DNA of 52,799 bases from Bacteroidales bacterium (GTDB lineage: Bacteria; Bacteroidota; Bacteroidia; Bacteroidales; Tenuifilaceae), in the NCBI GenBank assembly GCA_011045955.1, contig DSBV01000108.1, positions 1-52,799 of the forward strand, read 5' to 3'. How positions within the stretch are numbered: the first letter of the stretch is position 1; each line of letters opens with the position of its first letter. The position numbers and the translations under genes were made by a program. This document shows positions 48,117 to 52,799 of this stretch, piece after piece. Under the pieces are notes generated by a model. It saw only the letters and a program-made list of their open reading frames with translations. It ran no database searches and was not told where the DNA came from.

Positions 48117-48148
48117 AAAAAAGGCTGCCAAGTGCAGCCTTTTTGTTT
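48117..48148 (+). terminator. Bidirectional terminator between GH97 and cstA
   Basis: GGCTGC and GCAGCC with loop CAAGT are flanked by A-run on the left and T-run on the right, so it works in both directions for the convergent genes. Confidence 0.85.
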
Positions 48149-49568
48149 ACCTTTTTCTAAGATATCTTATAAAAAGAATAAGACCTATTATCGGGGCTAA
48201 AACTCCAAACAAATAACCTACCTTGTGTGATAACTGTAAGCCTTCTGGCGCAATTAATATGTAGTTGGTTACAACAGCAGTCATAAAAAGCGCTGGTATT
48301 AAGGTGATAACATATAACTTCTTTTTTTGTGTGAGATAAACTGTTATGGCCCAAAGAACCACAGTTGCCAAAACCTGATTGCTCCAAAACATATAGCGCC
48401 ATATAATATCAAATTTTACCTGCGTTAAGGTAAACCCAATGGCAAAAAGTGGAAGGCTTACCATAATTCTGTTCCATACCTTTTTTTGTGGGAATCGTAA
48501 GAAATCGGCAACAATTAGCCGTGCACTCCTAAAAGCTGTATCGCCAGTGGTAATTGGTGCTGCTACAACTCCCAGAATGGCGAGTATGCCTCCAATAGTT
48601 CCCAAAGTGGTGCTTGATATTTCACGGATAATAATTGTAGCTTCGCCATTATAATCTGCAATGGCATTATTAAGCTGGTGAACCCCACCGTAAAAACTCA
48701 TTCCTATTGCTGCCCATATTAGAGCTACTAAACCTTCGGTTACCATGGCACCGTAAAAAACTTTTCGTCCTTCCTTCTCGTTTTTAAGACATCGCGCCAT
48801 CATAGGGCTTTGGGTTGAGTGGAATCCGCTAATTGCCCCACAGGAAATGGTGACAAAAAGCATTGGAAAAAGGGGATATTTATCGGCATTTGCTTTCATA
48901 TTGTGAAAGTTAGTCCACAATTCGGGAATATCATGGATGTATCCACCGGTAAGTATTGCAAAAGTAATTCCAACCGCCATGATAATTAGGGCTAGTCCAA
49001 AAATGGGATAAAATCTACCTATGATTTTATCAATTGGCAGGAGGGTTGCTATAATGTAATACGCAAGGATAATAATAACCCAAACCATTTTACTCAGGTG
49101 CAAAGGGGTTACCGACGACAAAAGTGCTGCCGGCCCTGAAATAAAAGCGGCACCTACAAGAATCATTAGTATTAGGGTAAAACCGCGCATGAATTGTTTA
49201 ATGCTTAACCCCAAATACTTACCAATGATTTCGGGGATACTCAGCCCGCCCATGCGGATTGATATCATACCCGAAAAGTAATCGTGAACTGCGCCACCTA
49301 AAATATTGCCAAGCACAATCCATAAAAATGCAACTGGTCCATAGGCAGCCCCAAGTACAGCCCCCACAATGGGGCCAAGGCCTGCAATGTTAAGAAACTG
49401 AATCAGGAATGCTTTCCACCATGGCATTGGGATATAGTCAACCCCATCTTGCATGCTGTAGGCGGGGGTTTGGTTTTGGCTGTTTGCCCCAAAAACACGC
49501 TCAACAAACCTACCATAAAAATAATAGCCCAGTAGTAGGCCTAATACTGCAAAAATGAATGAGTACAT
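48147..49568 (-). CDS. cstA: CstA-family peptide/pyruvate transporter
   Basis: A 473-residue integral membrane protein of the carbon-starvation family, about 12-13 helices. The signature region is FLNIAGLGPIVGAVLGAAYGPVAFLWI, followed by HDYFSGMISIRMGG. It is much shorter than E. coli CstA (701 residues), the usual form in Bacteroidota. The family imports peptides or pyruvate; which applies is unknown. It is convergent with the GH97 gene and divergent from the riboswitch region. Confidence 0.9.
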   Translation of the reverse strand: MYSFIFAVLGLLLGYYFYGRFVERVFGANSQNQTPAYSMQDGVDYIPMPWWKAFLIQFLNIAGLGPIVGAVLGAAYGPVAFLWIVLGNILGGAVHDYFSGMISIRMGGLSIPEIIGKYLGLSIKQFMRGFTLILMILVGAAFISGPAALLSSVTPLHLSKMVWVIIILAYYIIATLLPIDKIIGRFYPIFGLALIIMAVGITFAILTGGYIHDIPELWTNFHNMKANADKYPLFPMLFVTISCGAISGFHSTQSPMMARCLKNEKEGRKVFYGAMVTEGLVALIWAAIGMSFYGGVHQLNNAIADYNGEATIIIREISSTTLGTIGGILAILGVVAAPITTGDTAFRSARLIVADFLRFPQKKVWNRIMVSLPLFAIGFTLTQVKFDIIWRYMFWSNQVLATVVLWAITVYLTQKKKLYVITLIPALFMTAVVTNYILIAPEGLQLSHKVGYLFGVLAPIIGLILFIRYLRKR

Positions 49569-49708
49569 ATCCTAAAATTTTTAGCCATAAAGATATTGAT
49601 TTCCATAATTCCATGAATTACATCTTTTTGATAAGGTTTTGTTAATAAATAGGAGTTAATTGTTGAAAAGATAGGCTTGGTGTTTAAACATCATTTCAGG
49701 AGCCGCTT

Positions 49709-49716
49709 TACATTTG
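49709..49716 (+). promoter_or_regulatory. -7 element before the cobalamin riboswitch
   Basis: TACATTTG matches the -7 consensus just upstream of the riboswitch. No clear TTTG at 19 bp upstream; TTTA lies at a 22-bp distance. Confidence 0.4.
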
Positions 49717-49721
49717 TAGCA

Positions 49722-49890
49722 TTAAGTTGGTCCCTTATGGGTTAATAGGGAACCCGGTGAGAATCTGGGGCTATCCCCGTAGCTGTAAGCTCATTACTAT
49801 TGTACCTTAAGTGTTTTGACCACTGTAACACAATGTGTTATGGGATGGTTTAAGGTATTGAGCAAGCCAGATGACCTGCCTGCTTAAACA
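49722..49890 (+). promoter_or_regulatory. Cobalamin (AdoCbl-type) riboswitch
   Basis: Conserved pieces in order: TTGGTCCC near 49728, AATAGGGAACCCGGTGAGAA, TCTGGGGCTATCCCCG, GTAGCTGTAAGCTC, then ACTGTAA and finally the B12 box GCAAGCCAGATGACCTGCCT at 49863-49882. The core is well preserved. It precedes the decayed nrdD gene. In other bacteria B12 riboswitches repress B12-independent enzymes (such as class I or III ribonucleotide reductases or MetE) when B12 is available, which fits this position. I could not define the expression platform. Confidence 0.92.
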
Positions 49891-49977
49891 GTTTCTTGTA
49901 GCTTTTGGGTGAAAGGCGAAAGAATATGGGTTATCCCTACTATTCTTTGGTTTTCTATTCGAGGCTACCATTTGTCG

Positions 49978-52034
49978 AAAATCACCGTTGCCATTTACGG
50001 GGCATTAAAGGCTGTGGGCAAGGGTTCTTGGTCCGTATGCCTAGGAGTTAACCTTTGAAGTAATTGATGAAATCAACAAACAAACTGTTCGGCCGCATGT
50101 TGAGCAGGTACAGGATATTGTAGAGCAAATCCTGATGAAGATTCAGCTACATGATGTGGCTAAAGCTTACATTATCTATCGTAAACAGCATGAACAGCTG
50201 AGGAATAGTAACGAGTTGTTTAGTAACCATAAAATTATTGATGATTATATCGACATTAACGATTGGCGGGTAAAAGAGAGTGCTAACTCATCCTATTTGC
50301 TTCAGGTTTTAAATCAATATATTACCACTACGATTTGCTCCCAGTATTGGCTCGAGAGGATATATCCGTCAGAGGTAACACAAGCATAAAGGAATGGCGA
50401 TATTCATATTCATGATTTAGGCTTTTTGAGCGCGTATTGCGTTGGGTGGGATTTACAGGATTTGCTCTTATCGGGATTTAAAGGGGTGACCGGTAAGATT
50501 GAGAGCACTCCTGCAAAACATTTTAGGACAGCACTAGGGCAGATCACCAATTTTTTCTACACTTTACATGGCGAAGTTGCTGGTGCACAAGCTTTTGCAA
50601 ACTTTGATACCTACTTGGCTCCATTAATTCATTACGATAATCTCTCCTATAAGAATGTTAAGCAGGCAATTCAAGAATTTCTTTTCAATTTAAATGTCCC
50701 CACTCGTGTTGGGTTTCAGACTCCATTTACCAATATTATGCTGGACCTAAAGGTGCCTGAATCTTTGCGTAATCAACCAGCTATTTATGCAGGTGAATAT
50801 TAGGATAAGGTATATGGTGAGTTTCAACCCGAAATGGATATGTTTAACCGCGCATTTGCTGAGGTGATGCTTGAGGGCGATGCTGCAGGACGACTCTTCT
50901 CATTCCCAGTACCAACCTACAACATCACAGCTGATTTTGATTGGGACAATTCCCTTTACGATGGAATTTGGGAAATGACGGCCAAATACGGTGTCATTTA
51001 CTTCAGCAACTTTATCAACTCCGACCTTCATCCCGATGATATTCGTAGCATGTGTTGCCGATTACGAATTGATAAACGTGAACTTTATCGACGGGGTGGT
51101 GGGCTTTTTGCATCAAATCCATTAACGGGAAGCGTAGGCATTGTAACACTTAATCTTCCACGAATTGGATACATTTCAGAGAGCCAAGATGAGTTTTTCT
51201 CTAAGCTATAGCAGCTAATAGATATCGCTTCAACAAGTCTCGAAATTAAACGCAAGATTATTGAGAACCTTACCGAAAAAGGATTATACCCGTATTCCAA
51301 ATTTTACTTACGCGACATTAAAAAGCGTTTTGGCAAGTATTGGGCCAATCATTTTTAACAATAGGTATTGTTGGCATGAACAAATGTTGTTTGAATTTTT
51401 TAGGTGAGGATATTACCACACCAACAGGTTATGAGTTTAGCCTTAGGGTCATGGATTTCGTACGTGAGAAACTTGCCAAATCCAGGAAGAGACTGGTAAT
51501 ATTTACAACCTCGAAGCAACCCCTGCCGAAGGCACTTCATATCGTCTTGCCAGAATGGACAGACAACTTTTCCCAGAGATTGCAGTTGCTAATAGTGAAA
51601 ATGTTCTTAAAGGAGCAAAACCATACTATACCAATTCAACGCAGCTGCCTGTCGCTTATACAAACGATTTATTTAAGGCTCTGCATCATCAGGAAAAGTT
51701 ACAGGAGAAATGCACAGGTGGAACCGTTTTTCATATCTTTTTGGGCGAAAAACAACCCGAACCAGAGATGGCAAAACAAATGGTTCGTAAGGTCTTAACT
51801 AAATTCAGATTACCATACACTACCCTTTCTCCTACCTTTAGCGTATGCCCGTCGTATGGGTATCTTTTTGGTGAACATAGGACTTGCCCTAGATGCAAAG
51901 AGGATGGCGTAGATGTGCCGTGCGAAGTTTTCTTCCGCATTGTTGGCTATATCCGTCCGGTTGAACAATGGAACGATGGGAAACAATCGGAGTTTACTGA
52001 CCGAAAACTTTTTGATGCAACTATAGAAGGATAG
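49978..52034 (+). pseudogene. nrdD: Anaerobic (class III) ribonucleoside-triphosphate reductase, broken
   Basis: A nearly full-length NrdD is readable across frames: ATP-cone (KITVAIYGALKAVGKG; VEQVQDIVEQILMK), then GDIHIHDLGFLSAYCVGWDL, FFYTLHGEVAGAQAF, GNIYNLEATPAEGTSYRLAR, the zinc-like CPSYGYLFG and CPRC, and the glycyl-radical loop RIVGYIRPVEQWNDGKQ. It carries in-frame stops TAA 50387-50389, TAG 50801-50803 and TAG 51209-51211, plus frameshifts near 50045, 51355 (a T-run one base short) and 51482. Conserved residues such as the radical glycine survive, so inactivation looks recent. The start of the original gene is uncertain and lies somewhere between 49905 and 49978. Confidence 0.9.
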
Positions 52035-52036
52035 CG

Positions 52037-52656
52037 ATGCACATTGCCGCCATTCAAAAGCATTCAATGATAGATTACCCAGGGTTTATATCCTGCGTGG
52101 TTTTTACAAATGGTTGTAATTTCCGATGTTGGTACTGCCATAACCACTGGTTGGTTTTGTCAAAATCAGGGCATAAACGGATTGAACCCGAGAGCGTATT
52201 TAATTTCTTAAAGGAACGTGTTGGATGGCTCGATGGGGTAGTAATATCAGGCGGGGAGCCAACACTTCACGCCGATTTGCCTTTGTTCGTTCAGCAGTTA
52301 AAGCAGTTAGGTTTCAAGGTAAAACTCGACACCAATGGTACTAATCCTGCCATGCTTTAGAATCTCATTGATTCAGGTTTAGTTGATTTTGTGGCAATGG
52401 ATGTAAAGGCTTTACCTATTGTTGGGAGTTATAGAAAGGTGATTGGTTTGCCCGATGGCGATATTGTTGAATTGGTAAAAAAATCCATTGGGATATTAAA
52501 AGGTTCAAATATTGATTTCCAGTTTAGAATTACTTGGCCGTCGGGAAAACCAAACTCGGAAATTGCTGCAATAGAACATTTTTGAATGGCTATAAGGTAC
52601 ATGTAAATGAGTTAATTTTGGAAAATGGAATTTTAGCCGATTATTTAACTACATAA
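52037..52656 (+). pseudogene. nrdG: Anaerobic ribonucleotide reductase activase, broken
   Basis: A radical-SAM activase that installs the glycyl radical on NrdD. The motif CNFRCWYCHNHW supplies the three cluster cysteines, and VVISGGEPTL follows. One in-frame TAG lies at 52358-52360 and a frameshift at 52577-52585, where a T-run seems one base short (CATTTTT). Reading on in the next frame gives a natural end (NGYKVHVNELILENGILADY) and a TAA at 52654-52656. It begins directly after nrdD and decays with it. Confidence 0.88.
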
Positions 52657-52659
52657 GAA

Positions 52660-52799
52660 ATGAATGAGTTTTTTATTACCTAAATTCAACCAATAAATGC
52701 AACTTTCGGTGAGGATGACATCAATATTTTTTCAGCAAAGAGAGGGGAAAAAATCCCGCTCTCTTCCGCTGAATGGAAATAAGCTCTATATTCGTCCTC
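52660..52799 (+). pseudogene. Third broken ORF of the riboswitch operon, cut by window edge
   Basis: Behind the nrdG remnant an ATG opens the reading MNEFFIT, stop (52678-52680), then IQPINATFGEDDINIFSAKR, GEKIPLSSAEWK and a second stop; a one-base shift after AEW would continue KLYIRP. I do not recognise the family. Its place in the operon and its damage suggest it decayed with nrdDG. Confidence 0.5.

Noticed and set aside
50387-52360. Stop-codon recoding (TAG or TAA read as an amino acid) in nrdD/nrdG
   Set aside because: The same genes have several frameshifts, TAA is also affected, and all neighbouring intact genes end normally with TAA, TAG or TGA; pseudogenes explain everything.

Overview
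This 52.8-kb window is a bacterial chromosome segment, very probably from the phylum Bacteroidota (class Bacteroidia). The evidence is: (i) recurring promoters of the Bacteroidota primary-sigma type (TTTG or TTG, about 19 bp, TAnnTTTG), for example before rpsU, xerC and the tRNA-tuf cluster; (ii) Bacteroidota-specific protein families, namely PorT, the DUF5103 type IX secretion plug protein, the TamL-type surface-protein assembly lipoprotein, a SusB-like GH97 glucosidase and DUF3467; (iii) the gene order rpsU-xerC-hpf-tRNAs-tuf-tRNA-Trp-secE-nusG-rplKAJL-rpoBC. Genus and species cannot be read from the sequence.

Layout. 1-0.5 kb: tRNA-Val(TAC) followed on the minus strand by a small GIY-YIG nuclease gene, a tRNA-Gly(TCC) remnant and the start of a second GIY-YIG copy, all bounded by a 102-bp direct repeat. 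0.6-8.3 kb: folC (minus), then a plus-strand run of PIN-PhoH ATPase, SixA-like phosphatase, polyphosphate kinase and exopolyphosphatase, followed by mtaB. 8.3-9.7 kb: the T9SS plug-like protein, convergent with mtaB. 9.8-15.7 kb: the complete six-gene nqrABCDEF operon for the Na+-pumping NADH:quinone oxidoreductase. 15.7-18 kb: a possible small RNA between two terminators, an orphan small protein, a YugP-type zinc protease and an SDR oxidoreductase. 18-25.8 kb: purL, ubiE/menG, porT, a wrecked FAD-dehydrogenase gene, a SpoU RNA methyltransferase and a TamL-like outer-membrane protein. 25.8-30.8 kb: class I aldolase, two Na+-coupled transporters (NSS and AGCS families) and a helix-hairpin-helix protein. 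30.9-45.6 kb: the translation and transcription superoperon. 45.7-49.6 kb: DUF3467 protein, inverting-type GH97 alpha-glucosidase lipoprotein, CstA-like transporter. 49.7-52.8 kb: a well-preserved cobalamin riboswitch followed by a decayed anaerobic (class III) ribonucleotide reductase operon, nrdD-nrdG, plus a third broken ORF running off the end.

How the genes fit together. NQR builds a sodium gradient that the NSS and AGCS symporters could spend on amino-acid uptake. UbiE/MenG methylates the (mena)quinone that NQR reduces. PPK1 and PPX make and degrade polyphosphate. PorT, the plug-like protein and TamL belong to outer-membrane export and assembly.

Most of the window is conserved housekeeping. 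The accessory or unusual parts are the tRNA/GIY-YIG repeat at the left edge, the riboswitch over a dead B12-independent ribonucleotide reductase at the right edge, the pseudogene inside the porT-spoU interval, the candidate small RNA after nqrF and a very strong hairpin between rplL and rpoB. I saw no CRISPR array, rRNA gene, insertion sequence or prophage.
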